Counted from the first letter of the stretch, positions 43,835 to 52,575 are shown. The stretch: 64,000 nucleotides of DNA from Ruminococcaceae bacterium Marseille-P2935 (GCA_900104565.1 LT629952.1:496001-560000); one strand, 5' to 3'. A program made the numbers and translations. Notes: a model not told the origin generated them from the letters alone.

Positions 43835-45085
43835 TTATTCTTGTTTACAGACATGGCTGCCAGCCAAAAAGCCTGTAGAAAAGGCTATTTGCAGGTTAAA
43901 GCCGCCAGTATATGCGTCTACATCAATTACCTCCCCGGCAAAATAAAGGCCAGGTACCAGTTTTGATTCCATAGTCTTAGGGTTAATCTCCCCAACCTTA
44001 ATTCCACCAGAAGTAATAATTGCTTCATCAATTGGGCGAAAACATTTTGGAGTAACCGAAAAGCATTTCAGCAAAGAAATCATTGCTTTGCGCTGTTCCC
44101 GGCTAATCTGGTTAACTTTTTCGTCCAAAGGGATATTACAAAGACGTGCAAAAACAGGAATCAGCTTACGGGGCAGTAGCTGCCCCAGTACATTACCAAA
44201 GTTTTTGTTTTTATATTTTTCAAAATCCCGCAACAGCCTTGCATCTAACTGCTCTTGACTTAAAGCGGGCTTTAAATCAATTTGCAGCCGGTAGCGGCTT
44301 AAATCACCGCTCATATGACTGGATGCCGATAAAACCAACGGGCCAGAAACCCCAAAATGAGTGAACAGCATCTCACCCATTTCATGGAAAACTGGTTTAT
44401 TTTTACCTTTTTCCATCAGTTTCAGGGTAACATTCCGCAGCGAAAGGCCCATCAATTCATTGCACCAGCTCTCATTTGTTACAATTGGTACTAGGGAAGG
44501 TACTGGTTTTATGATGGTATGCCCCAGCGCTGCTGCAATTGCGTACCCGTCCCCGGTCGATCCTGTAAGCGGATAGCTTTTCCCGCCAGTTGCTATTACT
44601 ACTGCTTTGGCAGAATACTTCTCACCATCCTCACATAAAACACCAAAAACCTGTCCATTTTCATCTTTGCAAACCTCTGTACATCTGGCATGAACAAAAT
44701 TTACTCTGTGATGCTTTGCGTAGCCTACCAGTGCATCTGCAATGTCCATAGCTTTATCTGAAACTGGAAACACCCTGTTTCCCCGTTCGGTTTTTAGCGC
44801 AACACCCTGCTGCTCAAAAAAATCCATGGTATCCTTTGACTGAAATGCGCTGAATGCACTATATAAAAAACGTCCATTGGTTTTAGCTGCTTGAATCAGT
44901 TGCTGAGGCTCGCAATTATTTGTCACATTACAGCGGCCCTTTCCGGTAACCAGCACCTTCCTTGCGGGGCGTTGGTTACGCTCCAGCAGCGCTGTATACA
45001 ACCCTCGTTTGGCCGCGGTTCCGGCACACATTAAACCGGCTGCGCCACCTCCAATAACAATGACATCAAATTCTTTTATAGGCAT
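43835..45085 (-). CDS. HI0933/BaiN-like NAD(P)/FAD-dependent oxidoreductase
   Basis: 416-residue flavoprotein. FAD-binding Rossmann motif VIVIGGGAAGLMCAGTAAKRG at the N-terminus, KVLVTGKGRCNVTNN, ATGGKSYPLTGSTGDGYAIA and the C-terminal GLYFAGEVIDVDAYTGGFNLQ. In gut Clostridia the BaiN member was reported to act on bile-acid double bonds, but most relatives are housekeeping proteins of unknown substrate that sit beside cmk, as here. The start at 45083-45085 overlaps the stop of the RpiR regulator by one base. Confidence 0.9.
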   Translation of the reverse strand: MPIKEFDVIVIGGGAAGLMCAGTAAKRGLYTALLERNQRPARKVLVTGKGRCNVTNNCEPQQLIQAAKTNGRFLYSAFSAFQSKDTMDFFEQQGVALKTERGNRVFPVSDKAMDIADALVGYAKHHRVNFVHARCTEVCKDENGQVFGVLCEDGEKYSAKAVVIATGGKSYPLTGSTGDGYAIAAALGHTIIKPVPSLVPIVTNESWCNELMGLSLRNVTLKLMEKGKNKPVFHEMGEMLFTHFGVSGPLVLSASSHMSGDLSRYRLQIDLKPALSQEQLDARLLRDFEKYKNKNFGNVLGQLLPRKLIPVFARLCNIPLDEKVNQISREQRKAMISLLKCFSVTPKCFRPIDEAIITSGGIKVGEINPKTMESKLVPGLYFAGEVIDVDAYTGGFNLQIAFSTGFLAGSHVCKQE

Positions 45086-45954
45086 TACTTTTGTTCCTCT
45101 GCTTTTTCATAGACGTTATATTCGTCCCAAATTCTCTCTAAAGTGTTATAGGTCTCACTGATCTCACGGCGCTTGTTTAGCCCAATAGCAACAATTAGTG
45201 CATTGATCAGGCTTAACGGTGCCACCAGAGAGTCTACAAAGGACGCCATATCACTACGGGCTAACAGAAGATGAGTTGCATTCCCTGCAAGCGGCGAACT
45301 TGGCGTATCGGTAATTGCAATAACCTTTGCTCCGCTGTCTTTGGCAAAACGCGAGGCTTGCACCGTACGTTTGGAATAACGCGGAAAGCTGATCGCAATC
45401 AGAATATCCTCCGGTCCAATCCGCATAATCTGTTCAAACAATTCGCTGGTACTGGCAGTATTAACAAGACGAACATCCTCAAAAATCTGATTAAAATAAA
45501 AACCTAAAAAACTAGCTAATGCAGAGGAACTACGCACTCCTATAATATAAATCCTGCGGGCTTTGATAATGGAGTCTACCGCTGCGTTAAAATCCTCTTT
45601 TGAAGTTTCGTCCAAGGTACGGCGTATTTTTTCAATATCCAGGTTTAGTACTTTGTCCAGCACATCTTTAGAGCCAATCTGATCGGTGGTAATTTCCATA
45701 CGCTGTACTGAAGTAAGGCGGTTACGAATCAGTTCCTGCAAGGCCTTTTGCAGCTGCGGGTAACCCTCAAACCCAATTTCGGACGCAAAGCGGACAACGG
45801 TAGATTCGCTTACTCCAACTGTTGTACCTAAGCGGGATGCCGTCATAAAGGCAGCTTTGTCATAATTTTCTAGAATATAACGCGCGATTAACCTTTGACC
45901 CTTGGAAAAATCAGGCATCATTTGGTTGATCGAAATCAATAAGTCCTTATTCAA
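45085..45954 (-). CDS. MurR/RpiR family transcriptional regulator
   Basis: N-terminal RpiR helix-turn-helix (about residues 1-77; MTASRLGTTVGVSESTVVRFA) and C-terminal SIS sugar-phosphate-binding domain (about 120-260; RIYIIGVRSSSALASFLG and ILIAISFPRYSKRTVQAS). It would sense a phosphosugar. I favour TTG 45952-45954 (MNKDLLISINQMM) because GGAAGG lies 9 bases upstream; an ATG at 45963 and a TTG at 45972 are alternatives. Head of the regulator-BaiN-cmk-plsC-ispH run, downstream of dpaB and separated from it by a terminator. Confidence 0.9.
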   Translation of the reverse strand: MNKDLLISINQMMPDFSKGQRLIARYILENYDKAAFMTASRLGTTVGVSESTVVRFASEIGFEGYPQLQKALQELIRNRLTSVQRMEITTDQIGSKDVLDKVLNLDIEKIRRTLDETSKEDFNAAVDSIIKARRIYIIGVRSSSALASFLGFYFNQIFEDVRLVNTASTSELFEQIMRIGPEDILIAISFPRYSKRTVQASRFAKDSGAKVIAITDTPSSPLAGNATHLLLARSDMASFVDSLVAPLSLINALIVAIGLNKRREISETYNTLERIWDEYNVYEKAEEQK

Positions 45955-46059
45955 TGCAAACATCCTTCCCAATGTTTTTTCAGTATTACCTCGGTAACTG
46001 GATAGGATTTTCCATTCATATTCTAGCTATTTTTCTTGCAAAAATCAAGGGAAAAACAG

Positions 46060-46097
46060 AAAAAACGCAGGAATTGCATCATATTCCTGCATTTTTC
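46060..46097 (-). terminator. Terminator after dpaB
   Basis: Minus strand: ATGCAGGAAT, 7-base loop, ATTCCTGCG, then T6, immediately after the dpaB stop. Confidence 0.9.
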
Positions 46098-46100
46098 AAG

Positions 46101-46685
46101 CTATTTCATAATAATGAGCGGCTGAATCTGTTCACCTTTTAATGCCAGCTCGACCGTTTGCTTAATTTGTACAAAATTGGCTACCATGGAAGCCGCCTTT
46201 CCTTTCGGATTATCCTGCTGATATGGAACAAAATAAAGATATTTTTGATTGAGTAAACTTCCAATGTTTTTTGCGGATGCGCCTAAAGCATCATTTGTTG
46301 AAATGGCGATTACCAACGGACGTTGATTGCGCAAATGTGCTTTAGCTGCCATTAATACACAGCTATCGGTAATTCCGTTTGCCATCTTTCCCAAAGTGTT
46401 GCCAGTACAAGGTGCTACTACCAAAATATCCAACAATTTCTTAGGCCCAATTGGTTCTGCCTTTTCTATAGAATGAATGATAGACTTACCACAAATTTCT
46501 TCAATTTCTCGAATAAAATCTTCTGCTTTGCCAAAACGTGTATCTGTCTTATATGAAAATTCTGACAGGATGGGAGTTACGTCATAACCGGCTTCTTTTA
46601 AAGCTTTCATCTGCGGTATTACCTCTGAAAACGTGCAAAAGGAACCGCACATAGCAAATCCTATACGAATTTGGTTGTCTTCCAT
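46101..46685 (-). CDS. dpaB: Dipicolinate synthase subunit B (SpoVFB)
   Basis: Flavoprotein-fold subunit of the mother-cell enzyme that makes dipicolinic acid, the main small molecule of the spore core. 194 residues: IRIGFAMCGSFCTFSEVIPQ, FSYKTDTRFGKAEDF, VVAPCTGNTLGKMANGITDS and YFVPYQQDNP are all family marks. Its ATG (46683-46685) overlaps the stop codon of the dpaA 3' fragment (TAATG), the normal coupling of dpaA and dpaB. Because dpaA is interrupted by the element at 46825-62696, dpaB should be properly expressed and coupled only after excision. Confidence 0.95.
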   Translation of the reverse strand: MEDNQIRIGFAMCGSFCTFSEVIPQMKALKEAGYDVTPILSEFSYKTDTRFGKAEDFIREIEEICGKSIIHSIEKAEPIGPKKLLDILVVAPCTGNTLGKMANGITDSCVLMAAKAHLRNQRPLVIAISTNDALGASAKNIGSLLNQKYLYFVPYQQDNPKGKAASMVANFVQIKQTVELALKGEQIQPLIIMK

Positions 46686-46829
46686 TATATCTCTCCCCTC
46701 TCACTTAATATATTCAAAATTGTATCTTTAATAATTTCGCCCGCGGTAATCGGTGCTACTTTACCTGGTAAAGAAAGTGCCCATACTGTTTTTATTCCCA
46801 GGTTTTTAGCTGTCTCAAAGTCTACCCCG
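46685..46829 (-). CDS. dpaA: Dipicolinate synthase subunit A, 3' fragment (last 46 codons, separated from the rest by the element)
   Basis: Open frame on the minus strand reading VDFETAKNLGIKTVWALSLP then GKVAPITAGEIIKDTILNIL and ending SERGEI. This is the conserved C-terminus of DpaA (the LPGK.AP.TAG block). It has no start codon or ribosome site; upstream inside the element the frame continues into unrelated sequence and hits a TGA after about 27 codons. It joins in frame to the 5' fragment at 62692-63433 through the shared CGGGG, giving a 293-residue DpaA, close to the ~297 of Bacillus. The stop overlaps the dpaB start. Not a dead pseudogene if the element can excise. Confidence 0.93.
46825..46829. 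other. Left attachment-site core of the dpaA element
   Basis: CCCCG at the junction of dpaA 3' sequence (left) and element DNA (right). The element arm continues through GGGATAA 14 bases inside, which mirrors the TTATCCC 12 bases inside the right end. Confidence 0.8.
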
Positions 46830-47025
46830 GCTGTTGTGAAAAAGGGATAAGAAAATTCCAGAGCAAGATTGTTGTAAGCATATTTTTCAAACAGTTTCTG
46901 TATGCCGCAATTTCAACTTGGCCGAATGTACCTGATTAAAAATATGATTTCCTCCCATCTGTTTCACATTTAAGTAAAACCGGGCATAAGATGTTGGTAT
47001 ACCTCCAAAACAGGAGGAAACGTTT

Positions 47026-47244
47026 ATGACCATGCATGCCAAAGTAACAAAGGTTCAAGAAAGCAGTTTATTGGTTTATGATTTAAGCAATTCACAGGAA
47101 GTGTTCGTGCACACACCAAAAGCACATTGCTTTTGTGCAGGTGATCATATATGTATACAATTTAGTGGAATAATGACTATGAGCCTTCCGCCACAAATCA
47201 CCGCAACCTGCATTAGTAAAACCACCCCTTGTAAGCATTGTTAG
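47026..47244 (+). CDS. Small protein of unknown function, only plus-strand gene of the element
   Basis: 72 residues, OB-like in appearance: AKVTKVQESSLLVYDLSNSQ, then EVFVHTPKAHCFCAGDHICI and a terminal block SGIMTMSLPPQITA. The block resembles the end of DUF3221-type domains (Y.G..T.S.PPQI.A), but I am not sure. ATG 47026 follows a textbook CAGGAGGAAACG, so it is probably expressed. No signal peptide and no membrane segment. Such small proteins occur alone in clostridial genomes; it could be a passenger or could act in element control. Confidence 0.7.
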   Translation: MTMHAKVTKVQESSLLVYDLSNSQEVFVHTPKAHCFCAGDHICIQFSGIMTMSLPPQITATCISKTTPCKHC

Positions 47245-47454
47245 CATTTTTATTCAGCCGGCGGCATGGCTGGCTTTCCTATATCAAAAGTATTTTTGTC
47301 TTTCTCGCTTACAATAGTTTCAAAATTCTTTTAATTCCTTAAAATACAGTTTTATCTCTATTAGATTTCATTTTTCAGCAGTATGATTGGCTGCTGCCAG
47401 ATACAACAGTATTGGACAATCCTGCCAAAATTGATTACAACTTAAAATAAGCGG

Positions 47455-47487
47455 TGATTGTAAATAACTTACAAACACCGCTTATAA
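47455..47487. terminator. Terminator at the end of the element's catabolic operon
   Basis: AAGCGGTG (47455-47462) with CACCGCTT (about 47472-47479) and inner TTGTAA/TTACAA pairs; AT-rich flanks with a T run on the plus side. It can end both the aldolase transcript and the small plus-strand gene. Confidence 0.65.
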
Positions 47488-47539
47488 ATATTTTTTGGCC
47501 TCACAGAAAACGTCCAAGAGGAATGCTGTTTTATATAAA

Positions 47540-48151
47540 CTAACGTTTAAAATAACCTTTATTCCCTTCAAGTATAGCTTCAATAAAAGCCTGATGTGCA
47601 GTACCCTCTACCAAATCAGCCGTTTCATATGCATCCTGCAGGCTTTTGCCTACAGCACAAACTCCATGCGCTGCCATTAAAACAGCTTTTACCTGCCGGC
47701 TTTCATCGTCAGAAAATGCCGTAATGACAGAATCGGCAAGTTCTTTTGTTCCCGGTACTGCCTTTGGCACTAACGGCACCCGATGCAAATACATCTCGGC
47801 TGTAACCGAAACCATTGGCAGCTCCAACCCAAGGTTGGACAAGGCAACCGCATAGTTAGAATGCGTATGCACAACCGCTTGGATATCTGATCTGGACTTT
47901 AGTATTCCAAGATGAAAATTTACCTCTTTAGAAGGTTTTCCATAGCCGTGCACCACATTTCCGTCAAAATCAACTACTAAAATATCTTCCTTACAGCATT
48001 CAGCCATGGTAACGCCGGTTCGTTTGATGAGAAAAAGCTTTTCTCCAGGTACACGTACACTAACATTTCCTCCAGCCGCCTGTACATACCCTTTCACATC
48101 CAATCGTTTCGATATATCTACCAGTTCCTTTTTTAGTACTTCAACAATCAT
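47540..48151 (-). CDS. Class II aldolase/adducin family protein (fuculose-1-phosphate aldolase-like)
   Basis: About 203 residues from ATG 48149-48151, preceded by AGAAAGGATG; the open frame extends to 48313 but that part overlaps the transketolase gene and has no family similarity. Zinc-dependent aldolase fold: AAGGNVSVRVPG, the zinc histidines in AVVHTHSNYAVAL and the third in LMAAHGVCAVG; the first glutamate is in TAEMYLHRVPL. It would split a ketose or aldose phosphate into dihydroxyacetone phosphate or a relative plus an aldehyde, or act as an epimerase. Last gene of the cupin-transketolase-aldolase group. Confidence 0.9.
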   Translation of the reverse strand: MIVEVLKKELVDISKRLDVKGYVQAAGGNVSVRVPGEKLFLIKRTGVTMAECCKEDILVVDFDGNVVHGYGKPSKEVNFHLGILKSRSDIQAVVHTHSNYAVALSNLGLELPMVSVTAEMYLHRVPLVPKAVPGTKELADSVITAFSDDESRQVKAVLMAAHGVCAVGKSLQDAYETADLVEGTAHQAFIEAILEGNKGYFKR

Positions 48152-48180
48152 AGTGCTACATCCTTTCTGTTTAGCTGCTT

Positions 48181-49107
48181 TCATTTTAACAGATGCAGTA
48201 CCTTCTGTACAATATTTTCGGCAGACAGCCCATATTTTTTTAAAAGCGATTTGTATGCGCCTGATTCGGTAAAAGTATCCTCTACCCCGACAAACGCCAT
48301 CTTTCTGGGGCATGTTTTGGTCAAAACTTCTGCAACCGCGGAACCCAGGCCGCCAATTATATTATGTTCCTCGGCTGTAACCACACACTTTACTTTAGCG
48401 GCAGCCGCAACAACCGCCTTTTCATCTATGGGTTTAATGGTATGAATGTCGGTAACCGAGGCCTCAATTCCTTGCTGTTTTAAAAGATTGGCGGCGGCTA
48501 ACGCCTGATGTACCATCATACCTGTGGCAAAAATTGCTACATCTGCCCCATCTGTCAACAGGTTTGCACTGCCAATGGCGAAAGGAGAATCAGTTTGGTA
48601 GATGTCCGGCATTGCTTCCCGGGATAATCTTAAGTAAACAGGCCCATTATATTCCGCAGCTGCCTGAACCGCTTTCCGAGTCTGGACCGCATCACAGACA
48701 GAAATGATTGTCATATTGGGCAGCGACCGCATCACAGCAATATCACACAAAGCGTGATGGCTGGCCCCATCATAGGCATCAGACATTCCGCCATAAGCAC
48801 CCGCTAACTTTACATTCAGCTTATCATAACAAATTAGGCTGTTAACTGGGTCCACCGCCCGCAAAGCCATAAAAACAGCAAAGGTATTTGCAAATGGCAC
48901 CATACCGCAACGTGCAAAACCGGCTGCCATTGAAACCATATGTATCTCTGAAATCCCTACATTAAAATACCGGTCAGGATAAGCTTTTCCAAAGATGCTG
49001 CTTTTCGTCGAGCCTCCCACGTCTGCCTCTAAAACCACTAATTTACTGTTTTCAGCCGCAAGCCGTTTTAAGGTTTCGCCGTAAGCCTCCCGAATGGTTA
49101 TGCTCAT
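48181..49107 (-). CDS. Transketolase, C-terminal subunit (split type)
   Basis: 308 residues, the pyrimidine-binding and C-terminal halves of a two-subunit transketolase. Catalytic glutamate in VVLEADVGGSTKSS-type start, then RYFNVGISEIHMVSMAAGFA and the C-terminal domain ATGMMVHQALAAANLLKQQG. Overlaps the N-terminal subunit by four bases (ATGA), so the pair is translationally coupled. Split transketolases of this size are common in sugar-catabolic operons (for example apulose or sulfo-sugar routes) and transfer a two-carbon ketol unit with thiamine diphosphate; the substrate here is unknown. Confidence 0.92.
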   Translation of the reverse strand: MSITIREAYGETLKRLAAENSKLVVLEADVGGSTKSSIFGKAYPDRYFNVGISEIHMVSMAAGFARCGMVPFANTFAVFMALRAVDPVNSLICYDKLNVKLAGAYGGMSDAYDGASHHALCDIAVMRSLPNMTIISVCDAVQTRKAVQAAAEYNGPVYLRLSREAMPDIYQTDSPFAIGSANLLTDGADVAIFATGMMVHQALAAANLLKQQGIEASVTDIHTIKPIDEKAVVAAAAKVKCVVTAEEHNIIGGLGSAVAEVLTKTCPRKMAFVGVEDTFTESGAYKSLLKKYGLSAENIVQKVLHLLK

Positions 49108-49940
49108 AGCAGTACCTCCTTTAATTCCCGCATCGCCTGCTCATAATAAGCATCTGTAATGGGAGAGCCATGCCAGCTGTTTTTCCCTTCCATAAAGGAG
49201 ATGCCTTTCCCTTTTACGGTTTGTGCCATAATCATAATGGGTTTGCCTTTCACTTCTTTTGCTTCTTCAATTGCTGCTGTAATCGCCGCAACACAATGCC
49301 CATTGCAAACAATTACCTGCCAGCCAAATGCCTCAAAGCGTTCTTTCAGGTTGGGCTCTGGCATAATTTCTTCCACTGTGCCATCCAGCTGGACCTTATT
49401 ATGGTCTAAAATTGCAATCAAATGGTCCAGTTTAAATTTTGCAGCCGTCATCAGTCCTTCCCAGATTACCCCCTCCTGAATTTCACCATCGCCCAATAAT
49501 ACATAGGTATAGTATGAGAGTTCCTTTAATTTAGCGGCTGCCGCCATTCCCGTACCTGCTGAAAGCCCAAGTCCAAGCGGGCCGGTAGAAAGCTCTACCC
49601 CTGGGGTTTTATGAGCGCAGGGGTGGCCTTGGAGCATACTGTTGATTTGACGCAGTGATTTAAGCTTTTCTTTCTTAAAAAAACCTCGCTCAGCTAAATT
49701 CAAGTAGAGCATAGGGGCCGCATGGCCTTTAGATAGGATAAAACGGTCCCGTTCCTCCCATTCGGGTCTTGAGGGATCAACATTTAAAATGCGCTGATAA
49801 AGTGTGGTAATAATCTCACAGGCAGATAACGATCCCCCCGGATGCCCTGTTTGAATTGCATGAAGGAGCTCAACCAATTGAATTCGAAACCGGTGGCAAA
49901 GGGCCGTTAATTCTTGATCAGATAGTTTTGACACAGCCAT
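49104..49940 (-). CDS. Transketolase, N-terminal (thiamine diphosphate-binding) subunit (split type)
   Basis: 278 residues, thiamine-diphosphate-binding half. HAIQTGHPGGSLSACEIITTLYQ at the start, RDRFILSKGHAAPMLY, GPLGLGLSAGTGMA and the ThDP motif LLGDGEIQEGVIWEGLMTAAKFKLDHL (GDG...N-like). Four-base overlap with the downstream C-terminal subunit; 14 bases after the cupin gene. A complete thiamine-dependent enzyme needs both products. Confidence 0.92.
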   Translation of the reverse strand: MAVSKLSDQELTALCHRFRIQLVELLHAIQTGHPGGSLSACEIITTLYQRILNVDPSRPEWEERDRFILSKGHAAPMLYLNLAERGFFKKEKLKSLRQINSMLQGHPCAHKTPGVELSTGPLGLGLSAGTGMAAAAKLKELSYYTYVLLGDGEIQEGVIWEGLMTAAKFKLDHLIAILDHNKVQLDGTVEEIMPEPNLKERFEAFGWQVIVCNGHCVAAITAAIEEAKEVKGKPIMIMAQTVKGKGISFMEGKNSWHGSPITDAYYEQAMRELKEVLL

Positions 49941-49954
49941 CTTCTCACCTCTTT

Positions 49955-50374
49955 TTATTTTCCGGACTGTTCTTCTTCATATTTTTTTACAGCTTCCATC
50001 GCCCTGCTGCGCAGATCCTCGGCTGAAACTGCCGGAGAAAAAATACACAGCACCCTCAGTTTTTCTGAACCAGTATTGATAATACAATGAGGCTCCATTT
50101 TATCTGCCACAATCATAGAGTGGGGGCGGCAATCGTACCATTCGTCATTTACCATAGCCCTGGCCGTACCGCTTAAAAAATACATCGCTTCCATTGCATT
50201 TTCATGTAAGTGCGGGTCCACTTGACAGCCAGGCTCCCATTCGGTCATATGAACCGAAAACGGCAATGTATGGCTGGTTGTATCGGTAGTCATAAATGGG
50301 GTCATAACCCTGTTAAAAGGCGCAGGAACTTGAATGCCGTTATTTTCGTCATATTCAAAAAACATTGACTTCAC
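49955..50374 (-). CDS. Cupin-domain protein
   Basis: 139-residue single-domain cupin. Metal site with HLHENAMEAMYFLSGTARAM (motif 1, two His and Glu) and PHCIINTGSEKL (motif 2, His). Could be a sugar isomerase, lyxose-isomerase-like enzyme or sensor; such cupins are common beside sugar operons. The start at 50372-50374 follows AAAGGGTGAAG. It begins a second unit after the strong terminator behind the binding-protein gene, with paired direct repeats upstream. Confidence 0.85.
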   Translation of the reverse strand: MKSMFFEYDENNGIQVPAPFNRVMTPFMTTDTTSHTLPFSVHMTEWEPGCQVDPHLHENAMEAMYFLSGTARAMVNDEWYDCRPHSMIVADKMEPHCIINTGSEKLRVLCIFSPAVSAEDLRSRAMEAVKKYEEEQSGK

Positions 50375-50420
50375 CCTTTCTAACTAAAAAATGCTCCGCT
50401 CTCGTTTTCTATGGCAAAAG

Positions 50421-50458
50421 TATTTCTGAAAATATGAGCTCTGCCCTATTTCTGAAAA
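50421..50458 (-). repeat. Two direct repeats upstream of the cupin-transketolase-aldolase unit
   Basis: TATTTCTGAAAA occurs twice (50421-50432 and 50447-50458), 26 bases apart start to start. Possible regulator-binding boxes or a chance repeat in the leader. Confidence 0.35.
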
Positions 50459-50564
50459 AACGCAGCATACCTGTTGTTTTTCATTTTTGGGACCTACCCT
50501 AAAAAGCTGTTTTACCATACGTAAAGTTTGGTCACTATTGACAGAAGTTATCATACTGAATTTG

Positions 50565-50607
50565 TAAAAAGCAGGAGCCCTGCGGCCTGCGCACAGCTCC
50601 TGCTTTT
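50565..50607 (-). terminator. Terminator after the sugar-binding lipoprotein gene
   Basis: AAAGCAGGAGC pairs with GCTCCTGCTTT around an inner GC-rich segment, with T residues following on the minus strand. It splits the catabolic genes into two transcription units, or lets a stem attenuate read-through. Confidence 0.85.
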
Positions 50608-50655
50608 CTGCTCAGCTCACATCTGCTGAATCAATTTTGTTATATAAATGGAAAC

Positions 50656-51687
50656 CTAGGAGATGTATTTGTCTAGATCATCAACGGTTACAATTGACAG
50701 CGGAAGGGACTGAACCTTAGCAACATTATAGCCGTTTAACGCCAGATAAACCGACATAATTGCAGTAGCGGCCTGGCTCTTTTCACCCTGGTCACCTGTA
50801 CAATAAATTTCACCCGCACGGATTGCTTCAAATACGTCGTTATCAACATCAAAGGTGACAAAGGTAATCTCTTCCAAACGACCGGCAGCTTTTGCCGCTT
50901 CCAGTGCACCCATGGTCATATCTTTTGCAATTGAGGCGCAGCCGTCAATTTTGTCATATTTCTGCAGCCAGTTTTCCATGATGGACATACCCAGCTCACG
51001 GTTCCAATCGCCAGGCTGAACATCCAGCAGTTTAATATCGGGGTACTCTGCAAATGCCTGTTTATATCCCTCTGTTCTCTCTTCACCGGTGGAGTTGCCT
51101 GCTTTGCCGTCAAACAGTACGACATTGCCTTTTCCACCCAATTTTTCAGCAAGTGCTTTACCTAATGTGTAACCGACCTCAACATTCTGCACGCCGGTAT
51201 AGGTTAGGACATCGTCGCTATAAGCCTTGGTGTTCGGCGTTGCAAACAAAACGCCTGCAGCTTTGCATTTTTCTACTGCCGGTACAATTGCGGTGGAGTC
51301 AGCCGGAGTGCAGATAACTGCATCTGCACCATCGGTAATGGCCTGTTCAATAATCTGAATCTGTTCTTCTACGCTGTAAGGGGTTTCCGGGCCAACACAT
51401 TTAATGTTTACGTTGGGCAGCAGCTTTGCAGCAGCTTCAGCACCCTCGATCATGCTGAGGAAGAAGGGCATCTGCATGCTTTTTACAATGAATACAATGT
51501 TAATCTCTTCGCCCAGTTTCTGGTTCAGCTCGGTCGTGTCTGCACCTGCTGTCTGCCCTTTAGACGGGGTATTGCTGTCTGCCGGTGTACTTTCTGCCTG
51601 GGACGGCTGGCTGGCTATTGCACAGCCAGAAAAGGCAGTAACCACCATAATAAGCGCCAAAGTGATGGATAACAACTTTCTTAACAT
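50656..51687 (-). CDS. Sugar ABC transporter substrate-binding lipoprotein (Peripla_BP_4, RbsB-like)
   Basis: 343 residues. Signal sequence and lipobox (LALIMVVTAFSGC, lipidated Cys22), a Ser/Thr/Pro/Gln-rich linker, then a ribose-binding-type fold: INIVFIVKSMQMPFFLSMIEG, ADAVICTPADSTAIVPAVEK, GNVVLFDGKAGNSTGEERTEGY and the hinge near IDGCASIAKDMTMGALEA. Membrane-bound ligand receptor for the two permeases and ATPase encoded upstream. The ligand is probably a sugar, as for most RbsB relatives. It is placed last in the transporter unit, with the two unusual UPF0261/TIM genes between it and the permeases. Confidence 0.93.
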   Translation of the reverse strand: MLRKLLSITLALIMVVTAFSGCAIASQPSQAESTPADSNTPSKGQTAGADTTELNQKLGEEINIVFIVKSMQMPFFLSMIEGAEAAAKLLPNVNIKCVGPETPYSVEEQIQIIEQAITDGADAVICTPADSTAIVPAVEKCKAAGVLFATPNTKAYSDDVLTYTGVQNVEVGYTLGKALAEKLGGKGNVVLFDGKAGNSTGEERTEGYKQAFAEYPDIKLLDVQPGDWNRELGMSIMENWLQKYDKIDGCASIAKDMTMGALEAAKAAGRLEEITFVTFDVDNDVFEAIRAGEIYCTGDQGEKSQAATAIMSVYLALNGYNVAKVQSLPLSIVTVDDLDKYIS

Positions 51688-51726
51688 TAGAAAAACCCTC
51701 CTTTTATTCTGAGTTAACCATTATGG

Positions 51727-52575
51727 TTACAACATTCTCTTAGATTTTTTTACTGCTTTAAACTCTTTTACCGTTGCAATAATCGCTTCTTCGGTTGGAA
51801 TACGTTCCATACTGGAAGCACCGACAAAACCATCAATTTCGGGCAGGAATTTCACAAATTCCTCCAAATCGGACGGGGTTGCCAATGGGCCGCCATGCGC
51901 CAGCCAGATAATATCGCTGTTAAACTTTTTGCCAGCCTCCATAATATTTCTCGTAAGGTCTGCAGACTCCTCAATGGTTAATGATTTTGTAGTACCAATC
52001 ATGCCACCTACCGTTAAGCCCACATGGGAAATAATACAGTCCGCACCGGCTTCGGCCATCATGGCACTTTCCTCTGGAGTAAACACATACACCATGGTAA
52101 AAATTCCCTTCGTCTTGGCAATACGCACCATCTCTGCTTCACGGTAGAAACCTAAATTGGTCAGTTCACATTGCTGACGAAAGTTCCCGTCAACCATTCC
52201 CATGGTTGGGAAGTTATTGATACCCGCAAAGCCGTTTTTTATCACCTCATCCAGATGATAATCAATTACTTTGGTAGCATCCTGAGCAAAGCAGCTGCAA
52301 ATTACCGGAATTTCTTTTACAACCGGCAGCACCTGGTTTTTACCCATAGAAAGCGCCACATCATTTGCATTGCCAAAGGCGAACCACCCGCTAAGCGAGC
52401 CATGGCCATCCATTCGGTATTTACCGGAATTAAATACCAGCAGCATATCCGCCCCGCCGGCTTCAATGGATTTTGCAGAAAGCCCTGAACCTGCACCAGC
52501 GGCAATAATCAGCTCACCTTTTGCTCTTTTGTCTTGCAGCCTTTTTAAAAGCTGCTCCCTGGTATAAGCAACCAT
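51727..52575 (-). CDS. Phosphoenolpyruvate hydrolase-like TIM-barrel protein (Tm-1 C-terminal half type)
   Basis: 282 residues of the PEP_hydrolase/TIM-barrel signal-transduction family (annotated so by similarity; true reaction uncertain). Conserved: AAGAGSGLSAKSIEAGGADML at the N-terminus, NSGKYRMDGHGSLSGWFAFGNAN, PVICSCFAQDATK, GINNFPTMGMVDG and WLAHGGPLATPSDLE. In plants and fungi it is fused to a UPF0261 (Tm-1-like) domain; in bacteria the two are neighbours, as here. This gene follows the UPF0261 gene by 81 bases. The pair lies inside a sugar-transport operon, hinting at a step on the imported compound. Confidence 0.88.
   Translation of the reverse strand: MVAYTREQLLKRLQDKRAKGELIIAAGAGSGLSAKSIEAGGADMLLVFNSGKYRMDGHGSLSGWFAFGNANDVALSMGKNQVLPVVKEIPVICSCFAQDATKVIDYHLDEVIKNGFAGINNFPTMGMVDGNFRQQCELTNLGFYREAEMVRIAKTKGIFTMVYVFTPEESAMMAEAGADCIISHVGLTVGGMIGTTKSLTIEESADLTRNIMEAGKKFNSDIIWLAHGGPLATPSDLEEFVKFLPEIDGFVGASSMERIPTEEAIIATVKEFKAVKKSKRML

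Noticed and set aside
46830-47025. Continuation of the dpaA 3' frame into the element as an independent gene
   Set aside because: About 27 codons upstream an in-frame TGA occurs, there is no start codon with ribosome site, and similarity to DpaA stops exactly at the CGGGG junction.
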